Part shown: positions 41,668 to 53,889 of the stretch, piece after piece | How positions within the stretch are numbered: the first letter of the stretch is position 1 | Layout: every line of letters begins with the position of its first letter | NCBI GenBank assembly: GCA_030280995.1 | Contig: JASXTE010000016.1 | Location: forward strand, 14,089,001 to 14,153,000 | Direction of reading: 5' to 3' | Length of the DNA: 64,000 nt | Source of the DNA: Hemileia vastatrix | Taxonomy: Eukaryota > Basidiomycota > Pucciniomycetes > Pucciniales > Zaghouaniaceae | Made by a program: the position numbers and the translations under genes | The notes under the pieces: generated by a model | Seen by the model: only the letters and a program-made list of their open reading frames with translations | The model's database searches: none | What the model was told of the DNA's origin: nothing

Positions 41668-42528
41668 CTACCATTCAACGCTTTCAGGTGAGTTGATTGC
41701 CTCATGATAATTTTGTGGCGTGTCAAAAGGAGTCACTATCATGCATGCAAAATTAGCTTTACATTTGGATTTTAAAATATTAGAAGTATCTATTTCAGAA
41801 GAGATTTCTTTTGAAGGTTTGGTGCTGAATGGGAAATAGTCGTAATGTTTTGCTTTACTTGTTTTGTCATTAGAATTGTATTCCTCAAAATCTTCAGGAA
41901 TTGGAGTTAACAATTCAGTCAAACCTTTAGTGTCTTCTTGAGTAGGTTTATTGAAATTAAATCCTTTATCTATGGCTATATCAGGAAATTGAAGGGTTTT
42001 GATTGAGTTGCCATTGGAAATCTGGCTAGCTAGATGAAAAGTGTTTAAAAATTTTACATCATGTGTGGTTATGATGGAGTCCAAAGCTGGAGAGTAGATT
42101 CAGTAATTGATATGACCTTCACAATAGCCTTGAAAAATTCCTTCTTCCCCACTCTTATCAAACTTTCCTGTTTGCTTATGTTTTTGAAAATAGAAGATAA
42201 CATCTGATCAAAATGGATATAATTTGGATGGAAACTTTGTATTTTTGTACCAAAGCTCCCAAGAGGTTTTGTTATGTTCAAGGGCAGAGGATGGAATCTT
42301 TGGCCCACCAGTGTGCGTCTAATCCAGATTCAATGAGTAAGCACTTAGATTTTTTGACAATTGATTGGTTACCTCTTTTGGCAATAGGATTTTGTTGGGG
42401 AGAGTAAGGTGCTGTGCATAAGTGAACAATTCCTTTACTTTTGATGTAATTTTTCATTGAGGTGTTAATGAATTCTCCACCATTTTCTGAGAAAATACAC
42501 TTAACTTTTTGTTCAAGTTGATTCTCAA
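41668..42528 (-). pseudogene. Integrase C-terminus and RT linker of the copia element
   Basis: S-E-N-G-G-E-F-I-N, carrying the second integrase Asp/Glu region, is followed by P-Y-S-P-Q-Q-N-P in a broken frame. Then come the open pieces 42069-42308 and 41668-42084 of the variable linker, ending S-P-E-S-V-E-W, which precedes RT in copia elements. Confidence 0.7.
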
Positions 42529-43443
42529 CTAGGGTTTCAAAGTCTTTATAGTTTTCAAAGTTTCAGATTTGAGTTGAAGGAATTGAACATGTCGAAACCT
42601 AGAGTGACCATCAACAATTTGAAAGAAATAAGACTTGCCACCTTTGGATTCGGGAGTAATTGGGCCACACAGGTCCATGTGAATAACATCCAAGGGTGAT
42701 TCAGGAGTTGGAAAGGTACCAGAAAAGGGTAATATATGAGCTTTAGCAAGGGCACATGTTTTAAATGAAAAACTAGAGAAGTTCAAACCTGGAAATAGTT
42801 TATCCATGGTTTGATTATTGGGATGTTCATAATTGTGATGAAGTAATCTCATTTTCTCAACCATTGAGTTGACATTGTTAATTGATTTAAATATTGAGTT
42901 ACTGACTAGAAGAAATGTAAGGATTTGTCCTTTTGAGGAGCATTCTATGAGGGTGGTATTACCATTTTTGATCTTAATTTGTCCATTATCATTAACAATT
43001 CTCCATCTGTCCAGTAATATGTCCACTAATGAAATTAAATTAGCCTTTACATTAGGAGCATAGAGGGAGTTTTTGATACTGAAGTTGTGACCTAAATTTG
43101 AGGAGAATAGAGCATTGCCTTGTCCAAGGGCAGTAATCTCATCTCTGTTGGCCATTGAAAGGGCAGTCTTTGAGTTGCAATAAGTGTCAAAAAAATTTTG
43201 ATTGTTAAATATTGTGAATAAAGTGCCACTGTCTAGTATAGTGTGGTCCTCAGGTAGGTTGTTGAATACTGATAAGGCCTTGTGACAGTTGTCTGTCCCT
43301 CTACTTTCTCTCTCATTTTTCCTTTTGAGAAATTTGTCACGTTTCTCAGGATGGAGTTGAAAACAAGATGCTTCAGAATGGGGTGCTAGGGGATTGTGCT
43401 TGCCTTTCAAGCATAGGGGTTTGGTCTTGGTGTCCATGGCCAA
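42529..43443 (-). CDS. Protease and integrase N-terminal part of the copia element
   Basis: This 304-aa frame has a protease motif I-L-D-S-G-T near residue 67. A GAG-pre-integrase zinc region follows (H-H-N-Y-E-H-P, with only one clear cysteine C-A-L-A-K-A). The first integrase Asp is in H-M-D-L-C-G-P-I-T-P. It ends at a stop within the integrase core. Confidence 0.82.
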   Translation of the reverse strand: MAMDTKTKPLCLKGKHNPLAPHSEASCFQLHPEKRDKFLKRKNERESRGTDNCHKALSVFNNLPEDHTILDSGTLFTIFNNQNFFDTYCNSKTALSMANRDEITALGQGNALFSSNLGHNFSIKNSLYAPNVKANLISLVDILLDRWRIVNDNGQIKIKNGNTTLIECSSKGQILTFLLVSNSIFKSINNVNSMVEKMRLLHHNYEHPNNQTMDKLFPGLNFSSFSFKTCALAKAHILPFSGTFPTPESPLDVIHMDLCGPITPESKGGKSYFFQIVDGHSRFRHVQFLQLKSETLKTIKTLKP

Positions 43444-43488
43444 GACTGTACCAGAAGTTGATAAATTAAGAACCTTTCATTGAGTAAC

Positions 43489-44122
43489 TTAGGGTTCTAT
43501 ATCAGAGAAGATTTTTTCGATGGTGGGCCATTGATTGGTTATATCATATTTGCTCAAGATGATAGTGGCAGTGGTTTGATACGATTCAGGTAAAAGATTG
43601 AGTACGTAATTTCCCATGATGTAGGAGAGAATTTTGTCCTTGAAAAGGTCTGGAGCTACTTCTCGTAGTAATTTCATTGTCCCTATGAAGTCATTCATTG
43701 CCTCAAGCAGATTGCCTTTGGTAAACTTAATTTTGAATAGTTGATTGACAACGTATGAACAATTTTGAGTGGATTTGGAAGCAAAGAGATCTCTAATTTG
43801 TTTCCATAGTTGAGCTGGTTCCACTACATTGTCATCTAGAATAAATTTATATTGATTCGGTCTGTCCATAAACATTTTAATTATAGTGTTTGTTTGTCTT
43901 TGTTGTATGTTGAATAGATTTAGAAGATCAGGATTGGTAGGTATAGGGAAATCTTATAAGAGAAATTGATCTAAATTTTGCACAGTTAGAGCATATTTGA
44001 GTCTTCCAGGTGCTGTAGTTTTTATCATTTATCTTTTTGATACCCTTAATTTCAGAGTACTTGGAAGAATCCTGCAAATAAGAGAAATTGGGAGGAGGTG
44101 GATTTGGTGATGATGAAGACAT
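43489..44122 (-). pseudogene. Gag of the copia element
   Basis: It starts at ATG 44122 with a Ser/Pro-rich leader, then I-N-D-K-N-Y-S-T-W-K-T-Q-I, a hallmark of copia gag. A frameshift near 43930 moves the coding into the 43489-43875 frame, which holds L-W-K-Q-I-R-D-L-F and L-L-P-E-S-Y-Q. Confidence 0.78.
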
Positions 44123-44734
44123 TCCTGGAGTGATAGTGTGTGAGGATGAATGCGATGGACTTTGTGGTGGAGACGAAGTATTTGTATATTGAGGGGTTGC
44201 CAGTTTATTTCAAATGCAAGGGCTCTGGGCCCATAAACCTGATAACCATTAGTAGATTGTATTAGTAACTAAAGACTTAAGTGGACAAGGACAGAAATGG
44301 ACGAGCAAGGATGGTGACAGACAAGCGAGGACAAGACAAAAGATGAAAGATAGAAAAGATATTTTACCTGATAACAATTAGTAGATTGTATTAGTAACTA
44401 AAGACTTAAGTTTACAAGGACAGAAATGGACGAGTGAGGATGGTGACAGACAAGCGAGGACAATACAAAAGATGAAAGATAGAAAAGATCTAAATAAATA
44501 GATAGAGTGAGTGGAAAGTGACTAAGTAGAATAAAAGGGAGAAGAGTGAATTACAACTCAATGCTGAGAAGACATTCTTAAATATGTTAGTGTAAGGGGA
44601 TGCAAATAAATGGTGATACAAAATTATGCTTTAATAATAGGTTTGTCAAGTCTATTGCTTAATGTATATATATATATATATATATATATAAGTAAATTTA
44701 TGAAAATAATAATATGCTTATATGATATTAACAT
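44123..44734. repeat. Spacer with a 129-bp tandem duplication and a TA run
   Basis: Two near-identical units lie at 44238-44366 and 44367-44490, both containing ATTAGTAGATTGTATTAG and GACAGACAAGCGAGGACAA. A (TA)n run lies at about 44663-44692. No gene is seen. It may include the copia leader. Confidence 0.7.
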
Positions 44735-45197
44735 TCAGCACCATTCAATTCCTCCAGTTATTTGCTTCCTTATCCTACAAGGACCATTCCATCTATCAGA
44801 AAACATTTTACCCCATTGGCTTTCTAGACTTCTATTATAAACTAAAACCAAATCCCCTGGGCTCAATGGCTTCCTCAATCTATGCGCTAAATTCTCATCA
44901 TAATATTTAACTGATTTGTTCCTGATCTGCATCATTTTATCATATTCCTTCTCCACAAACTCATCTTTCCTTTCAAGTTGTGCTAACCTCGCTAAAATTA
45001 AATCTTCAGTCGAGCGCACTTGATCCCGATTGCATCCTAGAAAATATCCAGCCTCTATATCAATAGGTAGTACCGCTCTTTGACTAAACATAAGTTCATA
45101 TGGTGAAAACCCAATGTCCTTTTAACTGAAGTCCTATCTGCAAAAAAAACTAATGGCAAGTAGTTCTTCCACTTTGAGCCATTATTTCCACATAACT
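44735..45197 (-). pseudogene. Integrase C-terminal part of element E
   Basis: V-L-V-Y-N-R-S-L-E-S-Q-W-G, D-L-I-L-A-R-L-A-Q-L and K-N-Y-L-P-L-V match the integrase of element D. It is interrupted at 45197 by a solo LTR and continues at 46420. Confidence 0.85.
45193..45197. repeat. Target-site duplication, left (TAACT)
   Basis: TAACT precedes the LTR at 45198 and recurs at 46420-46424. Confidence 0.9.
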
Positions 45198-46419
45198 TGT
45201 CAGCCAGGCTGTCCCAGGAGCCAAATAATAAACATACAATTTTATTGGAGTAAATTAAATGACATAACAATTGCACATTATGTATATATATTAAATTTAT
45301 ATTACATAATAAATTATATTAAAATATTATTTTATAATTAAAATAAATTTTATACTAATTTTATTATCATATAAATTAATTATACATTAAAATAATTATT
45401 ATATTCCATATAAAAGAGGTGTTATGTGTATTAAATGAATAATTAATTAATTACATGTTGATAATATAATTATATCTTAATAAATTATCTTATATTGTAA
45501 TTACATTAATTTTGAAACTTAAAAAAAATAAATTAACCCTTTTCATATTCAAAATTATCCATAATTATTGACAGTGTTTTTTGACCCTTATTTGTGTTGA
45601 ATATTAAATGCATTATAATAATTATAATTAATTTAAAATTCTAAATTTGGTTCAGTAGAAAAATTAATTACTTGTTTCAACTAGTTATTACATAGTCAAA
45701 ACAATTTATTAATTTTCTACAGACTAATACAAAAATTGATTACAATATTTTGTTGCGTCAAAACATTCCATTTGCTTCACTTAAAAAATCTATAAAAAAT
45801 ATTGTTATACTTGATTGGATTACTTTTTCACATGGTTCTCATGTCTCAGAGATTGTTTAATTACTCACTATATTACTTAAATGTGAAAATTGTGTTCTTA
45901 ATTGGGATTTTAATTACTTGTTTCATCTTTTTCTCTACATTGTTATGTTTCAATTATTTTCTTTTATCTTTTTGTTTCATCCTATTATTATTTTGTATAT
46001 ATTCAGTGATAGCGCCTCATTGGTCCTTTTGCCTATAAAAAGGCCTTGTGTTATCTCATTTATCATCATCACTTACTATACAAACAAAATCTGAACAAAT
46101 TGTCAATATAATATGTTTTATTAGTATTTTTATTAGTATTAAATTTCTAATTTAAATTCTATATAACTATTTACAGGTTGTTTTAAGTCTGATAGTAATT
46201 ATAGTTTTTTCGGCGCAGAACCCTTACTTTAAATAATATTGTCATTTAATAAAACCTCATTTTTGTGTCATCCCTCAAGTAACTCGTCGTTGCCTCTCTT
46301 TAAATAAATTATTTTATTTCTTTATTTCTTTTACTTCCTATACACCCTTCTTTCCTATTCCCCTTTTCCTCCTCTTCTTCTTTCTTTTTTTCTTCCTTCT
46401 TCTAGACGACCAACTGACA
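45198..46419 (+). repeat. Solo LTR of the TGTCAGCCAGGCTG family
   Basis: It is 1222 bp, starts TGTCAGCCAGGCTGTCCC and ends TCTAGACGACCAACTGACA, with TAACT on both sides. Removing it and one TAACT restores the integrase sequence seen in element D near 33541-33560. A TATAAAAAGG box near 46034 supports plus orientation. Confidence 0.92.
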
Positions 46420-47290
46420 TAACTTAATCAATGCATTCTTTATAACTTGATGCCCTCTTTCTACCATTCTTTCTGCTTCAGGATAATATAGTGTTGCAAT
46501 TTGTAGATTAGTGCCTATATCTTTGAATACATCTTGGAATTCTCCAAAAATTCAGCACCTCCATCCACGGTTACCATTTTCATTACCCCATACCTATAAA
46601 TCCATTCTCTCTTTAAGAATTCAGATACATTACTCACCTTAAGGTTTACCAACAGCACCTCTTTGACCCATCCTTATAGATCATCCCTGACTACTACCAA
46701 ATATTTAAAGCACCCTTCTTTTATATAAACTGCATTTAAACTGATCCTACCAAAAACAGTATCTTTTCCCATTGCTCTAACTTTCTCTTTTGGCTTTCTG
46801 TAACTCCTGCGCTAAAATTCTGGACATGATTTAACCCAATCTCTTACCTTGTTCTTCATATTGGGCCACCAGAATCTTTCTCTGACTCTGCAATACATCT
46901 CATCTTGATCTCTATGACCTAAATTCTCATGCAACTCCCTGAGTGTTTTCACCTTCTTTTCCCTAGTTTGAATGACTAACTGAGGAAACAAAGACTTATT
47001 CCTCCATAACTTCCCATTTTTAATAAAATAGCCTTTAGTGCACTTTTTAATATTGCGCCAAACCTTTTTATCGCAAAAATACGGTCAACTATTACCTTCC
47101 AAATATAACTTTAACAACTCTACTCCCTCATCTGCAGATGCGTTGTCTTCTAAATACTCCCCCTCTTCGAGTTGAGTACTACTATCCTGACTTCCCTTTG
47201 AAGTATCTCCATCATCTGACTCCTCCACTTCCTCGCCTTGCACACTCCTTGTTGCTACATTAGCTTCAGTGTTCCCAAAATCCAGTTGCA
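46420..47290 (-). pseudogene. Integrase N-terminal and core remnant of element E
   Basis: It aligns base for base with 33560-34430 of element D, including the zinc-binding and first catalytic regions, but stops and frameshifts leave no long frame. Confidence 0.8.
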
Positions 47291-47291
47291 G

Positions 47292-47801
47292 TTAAACCTT
47301 GCTACAAACATCCTTTACATTGTTAGCTTTTAATTTTATGTCTCTTCGTACATTCCTCGTTACTAGTTTATTGTCATCACGGAAAATACTACCTACTAGT
47401 TTATGGTCTTTGTGGACATTCTTGCCTGATAGTTTATTGTCGTTGCGGACGTTCTTGCCAAATTTTGTATAACAATAATCTATCCCATTTACCCATCTCT
47501 TATCTTCTTCAAATTCTTCCGCTTCCGAGTCTTCTTCACACAACGGTCTTCTAGACAGCACATCTGGCATAGTGAAAGATTTCCCTGGCTTATGGACTAA
47601 ATCAAAAGAAAACAAATTAATCTGCGCTACCCACCTAGTCATGGGTGCATCTGGCAAGCTTGGGCTACTAATCATTTGCACCAACAATAGCACATCTACC
47701 TGCAACTCAAAATGTTGCCCCCAAAGCATCCATTGTAGCTTTTTAAGGATCTTCGCTACTCCACATAACTCCAGCTTAGACTGAGAGTAACTAGACTCCA
47801 C
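47292..47801 (-). pseudogene. RNase H of element E with the 33-bp repeats
   Basis: This 169-aa frame matches 34479-34934 of element D but is open through the fourth 11-residue repeat (R-N-V-R-R-D-I-K-L). Confidence 0.8.
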
Positions 47802-49371
47802 TTTAGTAAAAGTCTTAGATTTTTAAAGGACAGGTCTTTCATTACCTTCCTCATCCTCCTGCATCAAAACTGTGCCTACTGCAGACACACTAGAATCCAC
47901 TGCTAGAGTAATTTTCCCAGCGCCTGGTCCATATTTCATTCTTTTCAAAAGGATATCTTTTACTAAAATCCTTTTTAATAACTCAAATGACTCTTTGCAT
48001 TCCTCCTTCCAATTCCATACAACATCTTTCCTTGTTAAGCACCTTAAAGGTGAGGACAGCAAAGCAAAATCTCAAATAAACATTCTTAAATATGTAAAAA
48101 TGCCTAAAAACCCTCTAACTTCTGTAGGATTTCTTGGTCTCAGCCATGTCAGCACCTTATTCTTCTACTTTTCAGAAATGATCCTCCCTTCCTTGCATAC
48201 CACATGTCCCACAATATCTAGTGCTGGAACACATCAAGCAAACTTGTATCCAGAGATCATTAATCCTGCCTCCTCTATCCTAAATAGCACTCTCTCCAAG
48301 GTAATTGCATATTCCCAAACAAACCTTCTAATATACAGATTCTCCTCTAACTCTTCCCCATCATAGTCACTGGCTGGTCCTTTTATACTGCCATCATCAA
48401 TGAGAATTCCCACATGCTCTGGAATTTTGTCCTGCAGTATCCACATCTTCTGTGCTTGGTATACCACCACAGAATTTTTTGTGCCTTGCAGTAACCTTGT
48501 CAACCTGAAATGTCCCAGTGGTGTTTCAAACGTAGTCATGGGCCTGGATGATTCATCCAATCCACACTCATCATATCCTCTCATGATATCACCTAATCCA
48601 TAACATGTGCGTCCTGCAAAAGAATCCACAAGCTCTTCTAGTTTTGGTGGCATTCCTGCGTCCTTTATCGTAACCTTTTTCATCTCCCTAAGATCATGAA
48701 AAAACCCTCAATTTACCACAGTGCTTAACAACACAAAACACTGGACTTGAATAGCTAGACATAGACTTTTCATACAAGCCAGACCTTAACCTTTCCCTAA
48801 TTAATTCCATATACTCTTCTCTTATATCCTCTGGTATTGGAAAAGCCTTCTTCTGCTACAGTGCATGAGGTATCACTGGAAAAATATAAGGTTTACTGTA
48901 AGTGTGCTTCAACAAACCTCTTTCCTCTTCATAAAACGCAATAGCCTTCTCCCTAAGAACCATAACATGTAACAACAACTTCTTTTCTTTCTGTGATAAC
49001 CAATCCTCTGGTCCAAAATTAACCATCTGAAGCCTCTCCATTGTGATTCTACTAGTAGGCGTAAATTCAGGCCGAAACTTTGTTAAAGAAGTATCATAAG
49101 GATTCCTACACAGCACCAGCCTCTGCAATGGAGGATTCAAATCCGGCATTAGTAAATTTACTGGTTTATACTTTGATGTAAAACAGCGCTTGCTGCTTCC
49201 TTCATTACTTAAAAGCAAACCTTTTCTAATATAACTACGGGTTGTACCTAAATTCTGTTTTTGTCTTTTCTTTTTAATATAAGTATAACAAAATCCATAA
49301 TCAAGGAAATCAAAAAGCCTAGGTTTAATACATTTTACTGTAGTATTACCATGACACCTATGAAGTACCAC
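47802..49371 (-). pseudogene. Reverse transcriptase of element E
   Basis: Open pieces are 47823-48062, 48234-48683 (with the catalytic L-I-D-D-G-S) and 48856-49371 (pol N-terminus). Together they align with the RT of element D. The order is intact but the frames are broken. Confidence 0.85.
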
Positions 49372-51772
49372 TTTACGTATCCCCTCTTGTTGGACTGACT
49401 GGTCACTATCCGGGTTCCTCTCATCCTGGGAGATAGTAATGCCTAAATTTCCAGCCCCTAATGAAAATGTTGGGGCCTTCCTGGAGGGCGCCCCATCTTA
49501 TCCTCTGAGACTTCCTCATAAATCTCTCATTCTTTCTCCAATCTCACAGCTCCAGAGTACTTAGTTTCCCAGCCACCATCCTTAGGCGCTACTAAGACTT
49601 CTGTCACTAGAATACCATCATCATCCATAATCCTTATTCCAATAGTCTTATTCAAACAATAATCAATAGCTGCAGAAAAATCCATTAAGAATGGTGTGCC
49701 TAAAACTGGTTTAACTACACCCATTGGAACATAAAAATGAATATCTCTTGTTTCTCCTGCAACTCTAGTGTGTACATACTCTGCTACACCTATAACAGGC
49801 AACCTAACTCCACCAATTCCTGTGACAGTGCCATCACCATCTTTTACAGGAAGACCTAGCTCCACAGCATCATCTGCTGAAACCACATTGATTTGTGGAC
49901 CTGTATCTACTAACGCTCTAATCTGCTTACCATTTACAGTAATGGTCAAATACCCTAAGGGACCTGCATAATGTGGTGCCCTAGGCAATCCAACAACTGG
50001 CTGAAATGACTGCTTTCCTACATCAAATTCAGCGCAATTAGCAATCTTTTTTCTTCCTGCACTTATCCACAATTCCATTTGCTACATCTGGCGCTACTGC
50101 TGTCAGCATCCCCAATGGAACTGAAACCCTAGTTTTTAAACATTGCACAACTAAATCCTCTGCTGCCTTAGGAAAATTGGAGTGAACTGGGTGCTGAATT
50201 TTTGATTTAGGTTGTGTCACCTTTGCACAAGCTTTCACTCTTCCAGGTGGGTTCTTTGGAGTATGATGCCTTGCTCCTGGCATTCCTTCAGCAGGTACCG
50301 CCCTTTGCTGTACTACCTCTGGCTCCTCCATCATCACAGGTTGTTCTTCTACCTGATGATCCACAACATACCCACTAGGTTTCATACCATCCATTTCAAC
50401 ATCATCCATAGGCGCAGGTGTATTTTCTCTAGTAGTATACCCTACTTCCTCCATATCCTCTGGATTTGCATACCTAGCGCCAGCTCTTCTTGGCCTACTA
50501 ATCATTGGTGGGGCCATTTTCTTGTGCTTTGCTGCAAACATCTCCAAACGGGCTGCAGTAAGTGGTGCTTCAAATGCTCCTTCTTTCACTTTAAAATCCA
50601 TCACTGTGCTAGTAACTTCAAAATTAACTGATTTTGCATCCTTGCCTTTCTCTTTAGCTTCAGGCTCTTTGCCCTTGCTTGACTTTCCCTCCATAGACTT
50701 CTTATTAATATAATCGATGACCATGGCTCGCATCCCTCAATCCTTGTATTTAACAAGCTTAGTCCCATTTTCCAACACAAGTTCAGTTCCATCTTTGTAA
50801 ACTACCCTCTCCTCTTTATCCTTTTGAAGTGCATTAAACCTCATCCTAGTATGCCCTTCTTTATTACAATAGTAACATACCATTGTAGCAAAAGCACAAC
50901 GGTTGGGAAGAACTCTTGGGCCTAAACACCTCCTTTGCATTTGCTGCTTCAATTATTTTCTTCTCCAATCTGTCAATCCTAGCCATAACAGAATCTGGCT
51001 GCTCTTTAGTTAAAACTTTAGCTTTAGGAGACAGCACCTGAGCAGACGATTGAACATCAGGTGCATCCTTGTCCACTTCCTTGTTATCCAAAGCAACTCT
51101 AACTGCACAAAGCTCAACTCAACGCAACTTCATTTCAGCTTCCACTGCTGTCTCTACTTCCTCTAATCCATGGTACTTATAATTACCGTCCGTCTTCTTG
51201 ACTAACTTTCCTTTGTTATCCAGGAGCCTCTTTGCCCAGTCTTCCACTTCTGGCGCTAACATTTCACAAAACCAAGCTAAAGATGCATTATGATCACTAA
51301 TATCTTCATTACTGACCAAATACCCAACCATTTGATCAAACTCCTCCCTGAAACTTTTAAATTTTTTAGGGTCTCAAACACCCCCTCCAGCTTTGGCCTT
51401 CTTTACCAAGACATCTAGATCCTTAATTGTGTACCTAGTTTCATCAGGAATCTTTGGCCATCTCTTAAGCATCTGTTCCTTTAGCTCTGACCAATCACAC
51501 TCTTTGTGACCCTTTAGATCCTCCAGATTGTCCTTTCACTCGTTTGATACAAAGAACAATACGTGGCGCACCATATCATATTTGTTAGCTCCATGAACTT
51601 CAGCTGTCTGTTCAAACTTCCCTAAGAACTTCTTGGTATTAATGCCTGCAAAACACAAGCTTTCATCTTTAAACCTAATAATCTTAGTTACCTTCTGTTG
51701 CAACAATGCTGTCTTATTGGGCAATTCAACCCTCTCCTGACATCCCCTAGATATAGTTGCAGTAGGTTCCAT
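49372..51772 (-). pseudogene. Gag and protease of element E
   Basis: The ATG at 51772 gives M-E-P-T-A-T-I-S-R-G-C-Q-E-R and an open N-terminus through the position where D has a stop. Later pieces (51119-51331, 50737-51091, 50038-50733, 49527-50078) hold the knuckle C-Y-Y-C-N-K-E-G-H-T-R-M-R (its last Cys is Phe) and the protease L-V-D-T-G-P. Confidence 0.85.
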
Positions 51773-52019
51773 CTTCAAAATAAATAAAAAAATCCACACA
51801 AAAAATAAAAAATTAACACACACTTGATAGTTTAATCTGACTATATCGACAATACAGCCCTAAGCTATCCTCTGATAATGGCTATTGATCCACTTGCTGT
51901 AGACCCTATGACTCTTCCACTGAAGCACTGGCTTGATTACGCCCTCTTGACAAAACCCTGAAAACCAAACATTCCAATCAAAAGACTATTTACAATTATG
52001 CCACTGTTGGGACACCAAT
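51773..52019 (-). other. 5' leader and primer-binding region of element E
   Basis: It is non-coding and parallels 38900-39149 of element D. The LTR-adjacent ATTGGTGTCCCAACAGTGG is unchanged. Confidence 0.6.
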
Positions 52020-53294
52020 TATAGAGAGTTCTAAAGTACTAAGCAGTAGACACAATGTGAGATAGGTTGGTTCTTCTTTTCAATTTCTAAAAAAGAAGTG
52101 CCTGCCACTCTTATTTTTTTAAAGACAGTGCAATAATTTGTAAGACTAATATCTGACTAGATAGTTTATGAGTTGAGAGATAAGTTAAAAGATATGGAAA
52201 AACAAATATTACTATCTGGATATTTATATTCTTAATAAGTGTTAGTATTCACAGCTACTCCCTCTTGAAGTGCTCTCTTTGAATATGCCTTATTATAGCA
52301 ATAAAATAACTCTAATAATAGTTTATCCTACTTAATCTATATAGTCTCTTAAACACTTAATCACAGGAAAATCCAATCTCTTACTGTTATCAGAGTAATC
52401 AACAAATAGACAAATCGCTATATATCACAATATATTTCAAAAGTATATAATATGAGGCTCTAATATTTTTAATCTAATGACTGATTTGAATAATAATTTT
52501 TTTTCTCTCTAACTAGTACTCTCTCTTCCTATTAGATAGCCTTTCCTTCTTATATTTTTCAGCACTCCAGACACAGTTTCCTAGTGGATCTCCAGTGCTG
52601 TTTCTAGCACCTCACTAGTAAAAACAATCACTAATCCATTAGTAAACTAACTACACCACTTGTAACAACTACAGCACTTAAACATACCCTATGCTTACTA
52701 AAACTCGTATTAACTTGTTTCACTCATGTTCCACATGTGCCCTTATGACTGTACCTTTGCATTGTTTCAGTGCTACTTCCTGCGTTGACACCTTTCAGCG
52801 CTGATCCTTGTCTCTTTGACTCTTGGGTAGTTTTGTGATTGAGTCCCCATCCTCATTGCTTCATTACTAAGTTCATAGTTCTGACAATTCACTTAACTAG
52901 TTAGCCTCTGCAACTTACATTACCTGTTTCAGTAAGGTACCACACTAGCCACTGCGCAGTATACTATGTACTTGAGGCCTTTCCTTGAGCCATCATTCCT
53001 TCCTTAACGCATAACACACAATTATCAGAAAATACAAATCCATAATGTCCAGCGCTTGCACTCCTAAGTTGATAACACATAATTCCTTTGTGCAGCACAT
53101 CTCGCTTCAAAATCTGAGCTCACAGAAAAGACCCTAAATCCTCTTCTGTGCTTCTCTTTCCCTTTGTTCTTCTAAACCCATAATGACATATTTATAATAG
53201 CACTATCTACTGTGCTATGATTCCCCTTTGTTCTTCCTGGGCTACACAAGCTGATTGGTCCAAAAGATAAGTTACCTGCAATGGGCGTATTACA
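52020..53294 (-). repeat. 5' LTR of element E
   Basis: It is 1275 bp, starts TATAGAGAGTTC (the TG is mutated) and ends GGGCGTATTACA. It aligns with the LTRs of D with many CpG-to-TpG/CpA changes, such as AGCGCT to AGTGCT or AGCACT. Confidence 0.85.
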
Positions 53295-53699
53295 TTGGTA
53301 GAAGGTTTAAGTGATGAGTGGGAAGTGGGAAGTGGGAATTTGCCACCAAATGAGCAGGTGGGGTGTGTAGATAGAAAAAAAATGGTATGTGTTTGCCACC
53401 CAAAATTAAGTATCATAGAGTGAAGAGACACCCAAAAAGATGAGAAGAAAAAAAAAAATCTTATGTGTTTTGCCACCAAAATTTAGTATCATAGAGTGAG
53501 GAAAGACTTAAGGATGGCATCAGCCATTATAAGTCATGTGACTTTCTTAAAAATCCATCATGGATGTGACAGGTTTGGGATCAGGAATGAGGAACGGAAA
53601 TTGGGGTATAAGAGGTGGGATAATGCAGTATGATGGGTCGCTTATCCACAATTAATAATATCTGATCCCAGGAAAAAAAAACTTCCTGATCCCTAATTG
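53295..53699. repeat. Spacer with a ~77-bp tandem repeat
   Basis: GTTTTGCCACC... and TTTAGTATCATAGAGTGA recur at about 53386 and 53463, with a partial third TTTGCCACC at about 53339. A pair of inverted ATCCACAATTA arms lies at about 53645 and 53695. No gene is seen. Confidence 0.6.
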
Positions 53700-53889
53700 T
53701 GGATGATCCTTGAACATTGATACCCCCTCATTTAATTTTACTTATTAGCTAGTTAAAACATTATAAGTAATTGATAAAGTAAAAATCACTAAAAAAAAAA
53801 AAAAAAAAGTGAGAGGTAAAGACATAGAGTTCTCCTCTAGTCAATCATTTTAACTATTTATTTGGTAGGTTTAGTAGCCTGGCTGGACA
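53700..53889 (-). repeat. LTR fragment, TGTCCAGCCAGGCTACTA start
   Basis: On the minus strand it starts TGTCCAGCCAGGCTACTAAA, like the LTR of element B and the fragment at 4778, and shares ~180 bases with the latter. Confidence 0.5.

Larger units (their letters stand above)
40484..44122 (-). mobile_element. Decayed Ty1/copia element, 3' truncated at the element D LTR
   Basis: On the minus strand the order is gag, protease, integrase, RT, RNase H, the copia order. The RNase H is cut just after S-T-S-E-S-E-Y-Y-A-M-T-E by the right LTR of element D. The missing end is not found left of element D. Frames are broken many times. Confidence 0.88.
44735..53294 (-). mobile_element. Element E: relative of D, 3' truncated and decayed
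   Basis: A 5' LTR (52020-53294), primer-binding region, gag-protease, RT, RNase H and integrase align throughout with element D. Coding stops abruptly at 44735, inside the integrase tail, so any zinc-cluster genes and the 3' LTR are lost. Many CpG sites of D are TpG or CpA here. A solo LTR interrupts the integrase. Confidence 0.9.
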
